Positions 16,275 through 26,502 are shown, numbered from the stretch's first letter. The stretch: 36,437 nucleotides of DNA from Eubacterium sp. (GCA_022769325.1 JALEKC010000119.1:1-36437); one strand, 5' to 3'. Numbers and translations: made by a program. The notes: generated by a model from the sequence alone, not told the origin.

Positions 16275-18311
16275 TCAGGATTCCTTACATAATTCATTTA
16301 ACATTTGTGTTCCTTCCAATACAAACTGTCCCTGCTGAATAATAGCAATCTCACTTCCATCCGGACATACGGCATAGATATCTCCCAATTCATCATAAGG
16401 AATGGTAATATCTGTATGGCAATTGAAATAAGCCTTTTCCATATCCGTCTTTCGAAGTGCGGAGCATTCATTTTCCTTTGCCACAATTTCCTTGCCATCC
16501 GGATTGTGTAAAACAATATCCTCACTCATGGAATAGCAGGTATCTCCAACAGCAAAGTGGGGACCTGTTTTTTCTGCAATTAATATCGGTAATTTTGCTT
16601 CAATATCAAAATGACGCCCCATGGCATAGGCAACGGTATTGGTTCCAATGGCAAATTCCCCCATGGGAAGCGTGTCTCGATGATAGAGAACATTTTCCTT
16701 GATATATTTTTTATTTTCTTCTTCCGTTTCATAATTCGAGCAGGAATAAGAAGCAATCATACCGTCTTTAAATTCCATCTCCAGATTTTCATAACGGAGC
16801 TGGTTTAAATATACTTTGGTCACATGCAGGATTCCATTGGTTCCCTCTAATTTGGGCGAAGTAAATACTTCTCCCACGGGAATATTCACATCCGCAAGAC
16901 AGTTTTCAAAATTGGTCTCTTTTTCCGGGTTCGAAAGCTGGTGCAATGCCACACGAATGTCCGTATGGTTGTCGCCTCTTCCCGTCACATGAACATATTG
17001 CGCCTGATCCAGGGCATCAATCAATGCCTGCTGTATTTTTTGAAACATTTCCATGTCTAAAGTGTTGACACGAATGGTTTCAGAAAAGATTTTTTCAAAA
17101 TTCTCCCCAATTTCCGGAATCGGAAAAGCAATAATGGTAAAACTTCTTTCCTCCGGCTTAATATAACGATTTTGTATCAACGTCGCATTGGTTCGATATT
17201 CCACGGATAATTTCTGCTGTTCTTCTCCATAGGCGGGAGCTTCTTTTTTCGTCTGTGGTACAAATAAGTTCTCACCAAATACTTCCATGACAGCAGGGCC
17301 GGCAAATACGGCAGCTTTTTCCTGGAATTGCCGGAATGCCTTTTCCAGATGAGATAATCTATCTTTGACCAGTGCATGATTGAGATACAGGGCATCATCA
17401 AAACGATGGTCATACAAATATTGCTTGTTAGCCGGAGTGGTAGATACGCCGATATTATTGGTATTTCCTTTTATATAAATAATCGGTTCCAATCCCATAT
17501 CGCGAAATTGCATCACAGCCTCCCGGATAATTCGCTCAAATCCCACATGATAACGGATGTTTACCGTCTTTTTCTTGGACAAATCGATGCCTGCCACCTC
17601 AAATCCCTTCCGGTAGCCTTCCGTATAGGTTTTTGCCACAAGCTGAATGGTCTCCAACGGCAAGGACTGCAGAAAATCCGCCGTGGCAATTTCATTTTCG
17701 GTAATATAAAGACCATATTCATACAGATAATCCGGCCTCGAGAGATCACTTTCCATAATGATTTTTACCACCCGGTCCCGGGACTCATCCACCAACTCTG
17801 CCACCTGTTTTCTGGCAAAAAATTCATCATAATCATGAACATAATAGTAAAGCGTCTCTTTCAACCATCTTTCGACTTCTTCTTCCGTGGTCAAAATGGT
17901 ATAGATTTGTAAAAATAATTCCATTTTTAATAACAGGGATTCTTCATCCCCGGCAAAAACATCTTCAATTCCTCCACGAAAATGACTGGAAAAATAGCAT
18001 AAATAATCTCCAAGGCTTCCAAATTGTGCTCGTGCATAAGAGGGATTGGTATAACTTGTCTCATACTGCTTCCCCTCTATGGCCGCATACAATACCTGGT
18101 TCCAATTTTTCTTTTCCTCCAAAGAGATTTCTTTTTCGTCTTTTCTTCTTTCATAAATAGTAAGCAATTCCACAAAAAAATCTACCGTATACTGGCAATA
18201 CTGAGAAATCTTTTCCGACACTCCGGCATCTTTCTCTCCAGCATCTTTATCCGGTCTAGTGATACTTATCTCACGAATTCTGGCACTTGCCAATTCAAAT
18301 CTCTCTTTCAT
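16275..18311 (-). CDS. M29-family aminopeptidase with a long N-terminal extension
   Basis: A 678-residue metallo-aminopeptidase. The C-terminal ~400 residues fit family M29 (AmpS/PepS-type): metal ligands in PVGEVFTSPK (Glu), MGEFAIGTN (Glu), EKTGPHFAVGD (His) and CHTDITIPY (His, Asp), and RGDNHTDIRV. The N-terminal ~250 residues are helical, acidic and not part of the usual ~410-aa enzyme; I recognise no domain there. It has no signal peptide and is presumably cytoplasmic, removing N-terminal residues from peptides. The start follows GGGAG at a spacing of 6. It begins 45 nt after the rnpB 3' end, so it may be read by transcription through rnpB or from its own promoter. Confidence 0.87.
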   Translation of the reverse strand: MKERFELASARIREISITRPDKDAGEKDAGVSEKISQYCQYTVDFFVELLTIYERRKDEKEISLEEKKNWNQVLYAAIEGKQYETSYTNPSYARAQFGSLGDYLCYFSSHFRGGIEDVFAGDEESLLLKMELFLQIYTILTTEEEVERWLKETLYYYVHDYDEFFARKQVAELVDESRDRVVKIIMESDLSRPDYLYEYGLYITENEIATADFLQSLPLETIQLVAKTYTEGYRKGFEVAGIDLSKKKTVNIRYHVGFERIIREAVMQFRDMGLEPIIYIKGNTNNIGVSTTPANKQYLYDHRFDDALYLNHALVKDRLSHLEKAFRQFQEKAAVFAGPAVMEVFGENLFVPQTKKEAPAYGEEQQKLSVEYRTNATLIQNRYIKPEERSFTIIAFPIPEIGENFEKIFSETIRVNTLDMEMFQKIQQALIDALDQAQYVHVTGRGDNHTDIRVALHQLSNPEKETNFENCLADVNIPVGEVFTSPKLEGTNGILHVTKVYLNQLRYENLEMEFKDGMIASYSCSNYETEEENKKYIKENVLYHRDTLPMGEFAIGTNTVAYAMGRHFDIEAKLPILIAEKTGPHFAVGDTCYSMSEDIVLHNPDGKEIVAKENECSALRKTDMEKAYFNCHTDITIPYDELGDIYAVCPDGSEIAIIQQGQFVLEGTQMLNELCKES

Positions 18312-18356
18312 TGATATCTCCCTGTCAAACGAAATATATAGTCAAAATATATAGTA

Positions 18357-18708
18357 ATGAGTAGCACGATAAGCCGAGTTCTGTCGTTGGATGATCATCT
18401 ATCTGGTCCTGCTGTTACCAACAGGCTCTAGCGACCTACCCGAAAGCACGACGGGCCGCCGTATCGCTTTCTGTTCGGTCTTGCTTCGGATGGGGTTTAC
18501 ATCTGCCCTTTCTGTTACCAGAAAGGCGGTGAGCTCTTACCTCGCCTTTTCAACCTTACCGGCGTATGCCGGCGGTAATTTTCTGTTGCACTAGCCTGGG
18601 AGTCACCTCCACCGGACGTTATCCGGCAGCCTGCCCTGTGAAGCTCGGACTTTCCTCACCCGCCCCCTTTCGTCTGGACGGGCGCGATCACCTGTGCTGC
18701 TCATACTC
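18357..18708 (-). ncRNA. rnpB: RNase P RNA (bacterial A type)
   Basis: Catalytic RNA that cleaves the 5' leader of tRNA precursors with RnpA. On the minus strand the ends pair as P1: ATGAGCAGCAC at the 5' side with GTGCTACTCAT at the 3' side. Conserved stretches are GAGGAAAGTCCGAGCTTCAC, GGTAAGAGCTCACCG, GGGTAGGTCGCTAGAGC and AGAACTCGGCTTATCG. The GGTAAGGTTGAAAAGGCGAGG region points to the A-type architecture. The 5' end abuts the stop codon of the nucleoside kinase gene. Ends are good to a few bases. No clear U-run terminator is seen after it. Confidence 0.95.
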
Positions 18709-20361
18709 TTATCCTAATAAGATACCACCACCAATAAATTCACGCAAGATGGAATTTAGTGGTACTTCGTGTGGATCAATCGGAATAAAATAATCCAAAA
18801 ACTTAAGTAAATGTTGTGCTTCTGAATATTCCGGGCAATCCTTAGGTACCTGGAACAAAAGCGGATCGGCATACAATTTCATGGCAGCAAGTTCATATAT
18901 CAATGCAGAATTGAACGTAGCATCTGCTTCTTCCTGAAATGGGAAAATATTTTTCTTTTCTCCCCGTTTCACAGAACTCCACATGGAGATTGTTTTCTGT
19001 GCCGAATTTCCTCTTGTTCTGGCATCCCGGATAATCCGACGAAGCAATCTTCCCTGCGAAGTAGGAATTCGATTGTGGTAATCAATGTTTAGCGTTGTCA
19101 GTGCACTGATGTAAATTTTATATTTCTCATTGCGGGGAATCGAATAGGTCAGTTTGTCATTCAAACCATGGATTCCCTCAATGACAAGAATATCTTCTTT
19201 TCCCAATTGCATCACCGGTTTATCATACTCACGCAGACCGGAAATAAAATTATACGTTGGAACCTGCACCGGCTCACCATTTAACAAGCGATTCAAATCC
19301 TCGTTGAACAGTTTCGTATCAATAGCTTCCAAACACTCATAATCGTATTTTCCATCGGCATCCTTCGGTGTATCCTCACGGTTGACAAAATAGTCATCAA
19401 GGCCGATGGGATGAGGCTTTAATCCCAGTGTCCGAAGCTGTGTGGACAATCGATAGGAAAATGTGGTCTTTCCTGAAGATGAAGGGCCTGCAATTGTCAC
19501 AATACGGCAGCCGGATTTGGCAATTTCCACTGCAATGTCGCCAATGCGTTTCTCATGAAGTGCTTCCTGGGTCAGCATCAATTCCTTAAAATTACCGCGC
19601 ACAATGGTATCATTCAAATCACCAATAGACGAAACATTCAGTTTCTCACTCCAGTCCGTGGTGTATTTCATGGAATAATACTGCTTCATGCTGGGATGAA
19701 ATTCCGGCATCGTTGTCGGGTCTTCTCTTTTTGGTAAAATGTACACAAAACCATCTTCAAATAGCTCCAGCCGGAAACTTTTCAAAATTCCCGTACTGTA
19801 GGGCATGGCTCCGTAAAAATAATTGGTATAGTGACCCAGATTATAAATAGTCATGCGGGAATTGCGGCGATAATCCATCAAATTTCCTTTTTCTTTCATA
19901 TTCCAGCTTTGAAACAAATCTTTGGCATCCCTGGTACGGATAACCTGTTTTTCGAATTTGATATCCCGTTCCACATAACTTCTCATTCGTTTTTCCACGC
20001 GGTCAATCAAATCCTGGTTCAGTTCCACATCCCCAAACACCCGGCAGAAATATCCGGTATCCAAAGAAAATTCAATCACTACCTTTTCCAATTTATCCAA
20101 AGGAATCTCTTTACGCATGGCCTTTAACACCATCATGGAAATGCCGCGACGGTACACCCTGGTACCGTCTACCGTATTGGTGGTACAAAACTCCACTCTC
20201 ATCCCATCCGTCACTTCGTGGTATAATTCCTGAATCACACCATCGCATTTGGCAACAATAATGGGATATTTATAATTCCCCTGATACTGTTGACTCAGTT
20301 CATGTAAGGTTGTTCCTTCCGGGCAGGTAACCTGCTCATTCTCCAATGTTATTGTAATCAT
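18709..20361 (-). CDS. Nucleoside kinase with TGS and ThrRS-like domains (uridine kinase-like)
   Basis: A 550-residue fusion known in Firmicutes: an N-terminal TGS domain (residues 1-60, ITLENEQVTCPEGTTLHELS), a threonyl-tRNA synthetase-like second additional domain with HYTNYFYG, then a uridine/phosphoribulokinase-type kinase with P-loop GPSSSGKT (292-299), GLDDYFVNREDTP and LVIEGIHGLN. It probably phosphorylates a nucleoside; the substrate is uncertain. The ATG at 20361 is chosen because GGAGG lies about 5 nt upstream; the ATG at 20373 lacks a site. It overlaps trmK by 26 nt, which suggests coupling. Confidence 0.92.
   Translation of the reverse strand: MITITLENEQVTCPEGTTLHELSQQYQGNYKYPIIVAKCDGVIQELYHEVTDGMRVEFCTTNTVDGTRVYRRGISMMVLKAMRKEIPLDKLEKVVIEFSLDTGYFCRVFGDVELNQDLIDRVEKRMRSYVERDIKFEKQVIRTRDAKDLFQSWNMKEKGNLMDYRRNSRMTIYNLGHYTNYFYGAMPYSTGILKSFRLELFEDGFVYILPKREDPTTMPEFHPSMKQYYSMKYTTDWSEKLNVSSIGDLNDTIVRGNFKELMLTQEALHEKRIGDIAVEIAKSGCRIVTIAGPSSSGKTTFSYRLSTQLRTLGLKPHPIGLDDYFVNREDTPKDADGKYDYECLEAIDTKLFNEDLNRLLNGEPVQVPTYNFISGLREYDKPVMQLGKEDILVIEGIHGLNDKLTYSIPRNEKYKIYISALTTLNIDYHNRIPTSQGRLLRRIIRDARTRGNSAQKTISMWSSVKRGEKKNIFPFQEEADATFNSALIYELAAMKLYADPLLFQVPKDCPEYSEAQHLLKFLDYFIPIDPHEVPLNSILREFIGGGILLG
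18719..18747 (-). promoter_or_regulatory. Candidate rnpB promoter inside the kinase gene
   Basis: Minus strand TTGCGT (18742-18747), 17 nt, TATCTT (18719-18724), inside the last codons of the nucleoside kinase gene. It would start transcription close to the first base of the RNase P RNA. The -10 match is moderate. Confidence 0.45.
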
Positions 20362-21064
20362 GTGCCCCTCCATTCATTATATCCAGTGTCTTGTCAATTC
20401 GCTTTAGTATATGCGCAAGTTCCTCTGTTCTTGCCATCGAATGACCTGACTGCTTTTGCTCCAGTTGATTTAAGATCTGCTGTACCTTTTTCCGTTCTTT
20501 TTGCAAATATTCCTGATAACAGCTGTCCTTTTCTCGGGGAAGAATTCTGCCATAGACATACTCGGTATCCGAATAGGGAATCGCCTCCTGTCCTCTCACA
20601 GCACGAATCGCAATATAGTATTTCCCCGCATCATAACACATCGCTTCTTTTTCAATATAGAATCCAAGTTTTGGCAAAAGCCGCCTCACTGTCTCCCAGT
20701 CTGACTGAGCCTGAAGAATTAAGCAATTGATTTTTCCCAAAACCTCCGGTTTCTTTTTGAGGATTTCACACACTAACATACCGCCCATACCGGCAATCAT
20801 CAGTGTATCTGCCTCCCCCGGCTCCAGCTTGTCTACACCATCACTCCGTCGACATTCAATTCGTTCGGTCAGTCCGGCCAGTTCAATATTCTTCCGGGCA
20901 ATCTCCAGCGGTCCCTGGTTAATATCCATAGCAATAACGTTCCGGCATTTTCCCTTCTCTGCCAGATAAATCGAAACGTAGCCATGGTCGCAGCCGATAT
21001 CTGCCACCTTTGCCCCATGCGGCACCAAATCAGCATTCATTTGTAAACGTTTTGATAGTTTCAT
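20336..21064 (-). CDS. trmK: tRNA (adenine22-N1)-methyltransferase
   Basis: SAM-dependent Rossmann methyltransferase (242 aa) that makes m1A22 in tRNA. Motif I is ADIGCDHGYVSIYLA; the acidic end of strand 2 is AMDINQGPLEIARKN; then IAGMGGMLVCEIL and a C-terminal coiled-coil (YLQKERKKVQQILNQLEQKQ), as in TrmK. It starts within the rpoD stop codon (TAATG). Position next to rpoD is typical of Firmicutes. Confidence 0.95.
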   Translation of the reverse strand: MKLSKRLQMNADLVPHGAKVADIGCDHGYVSIYLAEKGKCRNVIAMDINQGPLEIARKNIELAGLTERIECRRSDGVDKLEPGEADTLMIAGMGGMLVCEILKKKPEVLGKINCLILQAQSDWETVRRLLPKLGFYIEKEAMCYDAGKYYIAIRAVRGQEAIPYSDTEYVYGRILPREKDSCYQEYLQKERKKVQQILNQLEQKQSGHSMARTEELAHILKRIDKTLDIMNGGAHDYNNIGE

Positions 21065-22200
21065 TAGTCCAAATAATCCTTGAGTTTGCGGCTGCGGCTT
21101 GGATGACGCAGCTTTCTAAGTGCTTTCGCCTCAATCTGACGAATACGCTCACGGGTTACGTCAAATTCTTTTCCAACTTCCTCCAGCGTTCTTGCACGCC
21201 CATCCTCCAATCCAAAGCGAAGACAGAGTACCTTCTGCTCCCGTTCTGTCAAGGTGCCGAGGACTTCCACAAGCTGCTCTTTCAACAGGGTAAAGGCAGC
21301 CGCCTCGGATGGTACCGGAACATTGTCATCCTGAATAAAATCCCCCAGATGGCTGTCTTCTTCCTCACCAATCGGGGTCTCAAGAGATACCGGCTCCTGG
21401 GAAATCTTCTGAATTTCACGCACACGTTCCACGGGAAGATTCATTTTCTCTGCAATTTCTTCCGGATAAGGTTCACGTCCCAGTTCCTGCAGAAGCTGGC
21501 GCTGTACGCGGATTAGCTTATTAATCGTTTCTACCATATGCACCGGAATGCGGATTGTCCTTGCCTGATCGGCAATGGCACGGGTAATCGCCTGACGAAT
21601 CCACCAGGTAGCATAAGTACTGAATTTGTAACCTTTACGGTAATCAAATTTCTCCACTGCCTTAATCAAGCCAAGATTTCCTTCCTGAATCAAATCCAGG
21701 AAAAGCATGCCGCGGCCCACATAGCGCTTCGCGATACTAACAACCAGACGGAGATTTGCTTCTGCCAGACGCTTCTTCGCATCCATATCTCCCGCTTCCA
21801 TTTTCATGGCAAGTTCTTTCTCCTCTTCCGCAGTCAGCAGAGGAACCTTTCCTATCTCTTTGAGATACATACGTACCGGGTCTTCAATGCTGACGCCGTC
21901 CGGAACTGCCATCTCGATATTCTCCAGTTCTTCCTCTGTTGGCTCATCATCCACATCCAGAATAATATCGTCGTCGGTATCGCTCTCCGGCACCATAGCC
22001 ACAACACCCTTATTCTCCAGGTATTCAAATACTTTCTCCGTTTTTTCATCATCCAGTTCCATTCCCTTGGCAGCAAAAGCTTTGTCGATGTCACTAAGAT
22101 CAACGACATTGTCTTTCTTTTTACCAATTTCCACCAGCTCGCTCATTATCGCCAGCATTTTCTGTTGTTCATCTTCTACATTTGTGTTTTCCTTATCCAT
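21064..22200 (-). CDS. rpoD: Primary RNA polymerase sigma factor
   Basis: Housekeeping sigma-70 factor (378 aa, SigA type). Region 1.1-like N-terminus, region 1.2 [21 protein letters not shown], region 2 [20 protein letters not shown] and [20 protein letters not shown], region 3, then region 4.2 with the [23 protein letters not shown]. The ATG at 22200 has GGAGG 5 nt upstream; the in-frame codons further up lack a site. It follows dnaG by 35 nt in the classical dnaG-rpoD order. The promoters listed in this window fit its expected consensus. Confidence 0.98.
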   Translation of the reverse strand: MDKENTNVEDEQQKMLAIMSELVEIGKKKDNVVDLSDIDKAFAAKGMELDDEKTEKVFEYLENKGVVAMVPESDTDDDIILDVDDEPTEEELENIEMAVPDGVSIEDPVRMYLKEIGKVPLLTAEEEKELAMKMEAGDMDAKKRLAEANLRLVVSIAKRYVGRGMLFLDLIQEGNLGLIKAVEKFDYRKGYKFSTYATWWIRQAITRAIADQARTIRIPVHMVETINKLIRVQRQLLQELGREPYPEEIAEKMNLPVERVREIQKISQEPVSLETPIGEEEDSHLGDFIQDDNVPVPSEAAAFTLLKEQLVEVLGTLTEREQKVLCLRFGLEDGRARTLEEVGKEFDVTRERIRQIEAKALRKLRHPSRSRKLKDYLD

Positions 22201-22235
22201 GTTTTCCTCCATTTCTGTTGCTTCAAACAACTGCT

Positions 22236-24002
22236 CTATTTAAATGAAATCTGTAATGTCTGTAATTTTTTCTTCTCTTCCATCAGACTCTGTAGTTCTT
22301 TCATATCGGTAATATGCCTGCTCCGGTATTCCAGACTATATTTTTTGATACTGCGGACAACTTCATTCAATGCCTTCTGTTGTTCCGTATCTTTACTGAT
22401 TTCCTTTAACTCTTTATTAAAAAGGCCTGCCACTAATGACTGTTCCTCTTTACTCTGGAACTTACTGATAATCGTTGCCGGCTCCACTTTTCCGGTGGCG
22501 CGGTGCTGCTCATACATCATCTGTGCCACCTGATGATAGGGTTCATCCACAAAGTCCGCCTCACTGATGATTCCTTCTGTTTTTTCAAACAGTACCGGGT
22601 CGTTGCTCAACCATGTCAGGAAAATCCCCTGGCTCTTGGCAATGCCGTCTTCCTGTTTTTTCGGCCCGTTCAGCGAACGCTCCTGTCTTCGCTTCTCATA
22701 ATCAATACCAACCATTCGGGCACTGTGATAAGCGGTAAGCTTTCGAAAATCTTCTGTCCTCACACCATATTCTCTGGCAAATGCCTCTATATAGTTATTT
22801 CTCTCAATCTCATTATCAAAGGTTAAGCATTTTTTCGCCACTTCATTCATAAACCTTGTTTTTGATTCCGGATCATTCATATCATATTCTTTCTGAATAT
22901 TGTCCACTTCATAAAAGAAACTTGTTTTTGCCTGTTTGATCCGCTCGCTGAATTCCTCGGGCGAAAGTCCTTTCATGAATTCATCCGGGTCCTTGTAAGG
23001 ACGCATATCAATCACTTTAACCCGTATACCGGCTTCCTTCAGCATCGGAATTGCCCGCATGGCAGCTTTCACACCGGCGCCATCGCTGTCATAGCAGAGA
23101 TAAACAAGATCTGTATACCGCTTTAGCAAGCTGCAGTGCTGGCTGGTAAAAGCAGTTCCCAGCGAGGCAACCGCATTGGTAAAGCCTGCCTGATGTAGCG
23201 CAATGACATCCATATATCCTTCGCATATTATGATACCGTCACTCTGCTTGCCATGGACAAAATTGAGTCCATACAGATTCCGGCTTTTATCAAACACGAG
23301 AGTCTCCGGCGAATTGAGATATTTCGGTTTCGCATCTCCCATCACCCGGCCACCAAAGGCAATCACCCGGTTGTTGCGGTCCAGTATTGGAAACATAACA
23401 CGATTCCAAAACTTATCATAGGCTCCCCGCTTTTCATCATAGGTAAAAAGTCCGGTTTCCTTCAGCACAGCATCCGGATATCCCTTGCTTTTCATATAGC
23501 GGTACAATTCTCCACTGTTTTTATCGGCAAACCCAAGGCCAAACCGGACAATGGTTTCCGGTTTCAACTCCCGCCCGGTCAGATAATCATAACCGATTTT
23601 ACCGCGGTCACTCTTTAAACAGGAGAAATAATAATTGGCGGCAAGCTTATTGACTTCCAGTATAGCATCCCGCAAATCCCTGCGCCTGCGGTCTTCCGCC
23701 GAATTCCCTTTTGCCGGAAGCTCCATCCCCGCCCGCTCTGCCAGCTGTTCCAGTGCTTCCACAAAAGTCAGATTTTCATATTCCATAAGGAAGGTAAAAA
23801 CATTTCCGCCTGCCCCGCATCCAAAGCAGTAATACATCTGCTTACCGGGACTGACAGAAAAGGAAGCTGTCTTCTCATTATGGAACGGACAGAGTCCGAC
23901 ATAGTTACTGCCCCCTCGTTTCAAATTTACATAGGAAGAAATAATGTCCACAATATCATTGCGCCGTCTCACTTCCTCCACAAAATCTTCCTCATAATAC
24001 AT
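22236..24002 (-). CDS. dnaG: DNA primase
   Basis: Primase (588 aa) that makes RNA primers for replication. The N-terminal CHC2 zinc-binding domain is [16 protein letters not shown] with [15 protein letters not shown]; the Toprim core has [16 protein letters not shown] (catalytic Glu) and [12 protein letters not shown] with DPDEF; the C-terminal helicase-binding domain follows. The ATG at 24002 has GGAG 8 nt upstream; the GTG at 24011 overlaps that site. It lies between the dGTPase gene and rpoD, the usual arrangement in Clostridia. Confidence 0.98.
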   Translation of the reverse strand: MYYEEDFVEEVRRRNDIVDIISSYVNLKRGGSNYVGLCPFHNEKTASFSVSPGKQMYYCFGCGAGGNVFTFLMEYENLTFVEALEQLAERAGMELPAKGNSAEDRRRRDLRDAILEVNKLAANYYFSCLKSDRGKIGYDYLTGRELKPETIVRFGLGFADKNSGELYRYMKSKGYPDAVLKETGLFTYDEKRGAYDKFWNRVMFPILDRNNRVIAFGGRVMGDAKPKYLNSPETLVFDKSRNLYGLNFVHGKQSDGIIICEGYMDVIALHQAGFTNAVASLGTAFTSQHCSLLKRYTDLVYLCYDSDGAGVKAAMRAIPMLKEAGIRVKVIDMRPYKDPDEFMKGLSPEEFSERIKQAKTSFFYEVDNIQKEYDMNDPESKTRFMNEVAKKCLTFDNEIERNNYIEAFAREYGVRTEDFRKLTAYHSARMVGIDYEKRRQERSLNGPKKQEDGIAKSQGIFLTWLSNDPVLFEKTEGIISEADFVDEPYHQVAQMMYEQHRATGKVEPATIISKFQSKEEQSLVAGLFNKELKEISKDTEQQKALNEVVRSIKKYSLEYRSRHITDMKELQSLMEEKKKLQTLQISFK

Positions 24003-24048
24003 CTGCTTCACTCCGTTTACTCAATCCCGACTGCCATTTTACTTCCTG

Positions 24049-25059
24049 TCATAGCACTGACCAGGTTCGTGGAATCGTCAAGCCCTCATAAGTAGCAACC
24101 GCATACCGGTCTGTCATACCTGCAATAAAGTCGCATACCGTCCTCTCCACCGTAAATCCTTTTTCATGAACCATGTCACGATATTCCTGGGGCAGTTTAT
24201 CAACGTGTTTAATATAGTATTCATATAATTGTCCAATCATATACTCAGCTTTCCCTTCCTCTGCTTTGGCAGCTGAATTGATATAGACATTTTCAAACAT
24301 AAATCCTCGCAGTCCTTTCAGGGCCTGTTCTATCTCCTCAGACTGAATAATGTCATTTCGCCCCATGCTACTGCTAATCAAATCATGTATCAGGGTATTC
24401 AGACGTTCCCGCAGTGTGTTACCCAATATCTGTGTGAATTCCCTTGGGATATCTTCCTCCCGGATGACTTTTCCCCGAATGGCATCATCGATATCCGAAT
24501 TCACATAAGCGATTTTATCACAGAGGCGGACAATCTTCCCTTCCAGTGTGGCCGGGGTTCCGGAAGTCGAATGATTCCGAATTCCATCCCGTACCTCTTT
24601 TGTCAGGTTCAGTCCCCTGCCATCTTTCTCCAGAAGTTCCACAACCCGGACGCTTTGCTCCTGATGCCGGAAACCCTCTTCATAAATCTGGTTCAGAATC
24701 CGTTCTCCGGCATGTCCAAAGGGAGTATGCCCCAAATCATGCCCCAGCGCAATCGCTTCGGTTAAATCTTCGTTTAGGCGAAGTGCCTTGGCTACCGTTC
24801 TTGCGTTCTGAGACACTTCCAGTGTATGTGTCATACGCGTCCGGTAATGGTCGCCCTCCGGGGCAAGAAAAACCTGCGTTTTCCCTTTCAATCTGCGAAA
24901 GGATTTTGAATGAAGAATCCGGTCTCTGTCTCTCTGATAAACAGGACGAAGATCGCAGGGTTCCTCAAAAACATCACGCCCCATGGATTCATCACTGAAA
25001 GCAGCGTAAGGACTTAATATGTCATGTTCTCTTTTTTCCAGGTTCTCACGTATTGTCAT
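24049..25059 (-). CDS. dgt: Deoxyguanosinetriphosphate triphosphohydrolase-like protein
   Basis: Canonical dGTPase-like HD protein (336 aa). Motifs: RRLKGKTQVF, YRTRMTHTLEVSQNARTVAKAL (first His), LGHDLGHTPFGHAGERILNQIY (HD) and LCDKIAYVNSDIDDA (final Asp). The start is placed at MTIRENLEKREHDILSPYAAF, the usual beginning of the clostridial family. The ribosome binding site is weak, and an upstream ATG at 25092 is possible. It is first in the dgt-dnaG-rpoD unit. A second family member is at 4048-5250. Confidence 0.93.
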   Translation of the reverse strand: MTIRENLEKREHDILSPYAAFSDESMGRDVFEEPCDLRPVYQRDRDRILHSKSFRRLKGKTQVFLAPEGDHYRTRMTHTLEVSQNARTVAKALRLNEDLTEAIALGHDLGHTPFGHAGERILNQIYEEGFRHQEQSVRVVELLEKDGRGLNLTKEVRDGIRNHSTSGTPATLEGKIVRLCDKIAYVNSDIDDAIRGKVIREEDIPREFTQILGNTLRERLNTLIHDLISSSMGRNDIIQSEEIEQALKGLRGFMFENVYINSAAKAEEGKAEYMIGQLYEYYIKHVDKLPQEYRDMVHEKGFTVERTVCDFIAGMTDRYAVATYEGLTIPRTWSVL

Positions 25060-25169
25060 AACTACTCTTTTCCCGCCAAACATTCGGCACATAAGAAAAA
25101 AAAAACAGCTACACTAGGAAAATACAACGCAAAAAAGGAGTTTCCTTTTTTTTTACAAAAAAAATTAGA

Positions 25170-25198
25170 TTGTGTTTTTTCTCAAAATAGTGTATGCT
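25170..25198 (+). promoter_or_regulatory. Promoter of the DUF4321-like gene
   Basis: TTGTGT (25170-25175), 17 nt, TATGCT (25193-25198), then AGGAGG at 25222-25227, 9 nt before the ATG at 25237. The divergent dgt promoter must lie in 25060-25169, which holds long A/T tracts; I cannot place it. Confidence 0.55.
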
Positions 25199-25236
25199 AT
25201 TCCGTAGATTATACAATATATAGGAGGTACATAGAT

Positions 25237-25497
25237 ATGGCTCGTGGTGCAGGGAAAAATGGGTGGGCATTATTTTTGTTGATTTTGGCCGGTGTAGTTC
25301 TGGGAAGCTTTATCAGCCAGCTTACCAGCGGTGTTCCAGGACTGTCCTGGTTAGATTTCGGTAAAAGTTTTGGCCTCGCCAAACCATTAACATTAAATCT
25401 GGGCGTACTTGTTCTGACTTTTGGTCTGACCATTAAATTTACCATTGGCAGCATTATCGGTATCATAGTTGCTGCTATCATTTATCACTTTATCTGA
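25237..25497 (+). CDS. Small membrane protein, DUF4321-like
   Basis: An 86-residue protein with two hydrophobic segments (about 10-28 and 52-84). The start MARGAGKNGWALFLLILAGV and the Gly-rich GSIIGIIVAAIIYHF end match what I recall of DUF4321. The 5' region open upstream in the same frame is not likely coding, because the AGGAGG fixes the start at 25237. Single gene with its own promoter, converging with apbE. Function unknown. Confidence 0.83.
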   Translation: MARGAGKNGWALFLLILAGVVLGSFISQLTSGVPGLSWLDFGKSFGLAKPLTLNLGVLVLTFGLTIKFTIGSIIGIIVAAIIYHFI

Positions 25498-25512
25498 GAC
25501 TGAAGGATTGCC

Positions 25513-26502
25513 TCACTGTCTCTCCATACCGGCTCCCGCTGACTGCCAGAAATTTCCATCCTTGCGAATCAAGATAATCTCAATTTCCGGATGTTTCTTC
25601 TGGTAGTCTTTTGCTTTTTCCTCCCCCATGACAGAAAGTGCGGTGGCAAGGGCATCTGCCTTTTCGCCATCATCAGCAATCACCGTTACCGAGGCAAGTC
25701 CATTGTCTGCGGGCATGCCGGTTCTCTTATCCATGATATGGTGATACGTCTTTCCATCCTGTGTAAAATTTCTCTGATAAATGCCACTGGTAATCACAGC
25801 CTTGTCCTTTACCTGCAGCGTCCCGTAAATACCGATTCCATCTGCCGGATCTGTAATTCCTACGACGAAGGAATCGCCATTTGGTTTTACCCCTATGGTC
25901 TGGACATTTCCCCCCAGGGAGACAATGGCGGATGTCACGCCCTGTTCTTTACACAATCCCATGATTTTCTGAGATAAATACCCCTTTACCACAGCACCTA
26001 AGTCAATGGCCATTCCTTTCGGAATTCGAACCTGATTATCCGGCAGCAGTTCTATCTTTTGATAGTTAATTTTCTTTATCGTTTCCTGTCTTTCTGTTTC
26101 AGAAGGTACACGGTAATTTTCTGTTGTAAATCCCCACAATTTCACCAGCGGATAAATTGAAATATCAAAGAGCCCCTCTGTCTCATCTCCATATGATTTG
26201 CATTGTTCCAACAAATCATAGGTCTCCTGCTCTACCGTAACCGCCGTTCCACCGGCAGCATTGATTCTTGCAATATCGCTGTCACTTTTGGTCACGGAAA
26301 AAAGTAATTCCAGACGGTGAATTTCATGAATGGCCTCTTTCATCGCCGCCTCACCCGAATCACCATAAAATGTGAGATTCATAATCGTATCCATGGCAAA
26401 AATTTCCCGCTCTGTCTTTTGCTCTCCTTTTCCGGTTCCGCAGCCTGCCATAAAAACAAGCACAGAGCAAAGCAAAACAGCCAGCACTCTTTTTTCTCTC
26501 AT
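25513..26502 (-). CDS. apbE: FAD:protein FMN transferase, lipoprotein
   Basis: Surface flavin transferase (329 aa) that attaches FMN covalently to Thr/Ser of exported redox proteins. A lipoprotein signal ends at Cys21 (VFMAGC). Domain motifs: MDTIMNLTFYG, DLGAVVKGYLSQKI, IVSLGGNVQTIG, then RTGMPADNGLASVTVIADDG followed by KADALATALSVMG. The start at 26502 has GGAGG 7 nt upstream and overlaps the queH stop (ATGA), so it is coupled to queH. No Rnf/Nqr or flavoprotein partner gene is in view. Confidence 0.93.
   Translation of the reverse strand: MREKRVLAVLLCSVLVFMAGCGTGKGEQKTEREIFAMDTIMNLTFYGDSGEAAMKEAIHEIHRLELLFSVTKSDSDIARINAAGGTAVTVEQETYDLLEQCKSYGDETEGLFDISIYPLVKLWGFTTENYRVPSETERQETIKKINYQKIELLPDNQVRIPKGMAIDLGAVVKGYLSQKIMGLCKEQGVTSAIVSLGGNVQTIGVKPNGDSFVVGITDPADGIGIYGTLQVKDKAVITSGIYQRNFTQDGKTYHHIMDKRTGMPADNGLASVTVIADDGEKADALATALSVMGEEKAKDYQKKHPEIEIILIRKDGNFWQSAGAGMERQ

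Noticed and set aside
18312-18356. A terminator directly after rnpB
   Set aside because: The 45-bp gap contains the AT-rich direct repeat ACTATATATTT/ACTATATATTTC but no stem with a U-run, so I do not call one.
21538-22533. A 331-codon open frame on the plus strand
   Set aside because: It lies wholly opposite rpoD and dnaG, both certain genes. Its translation is rich in Phe, His, Ile and Cys with no domain and no ribosome binding site, as expected of an antisense shadow.
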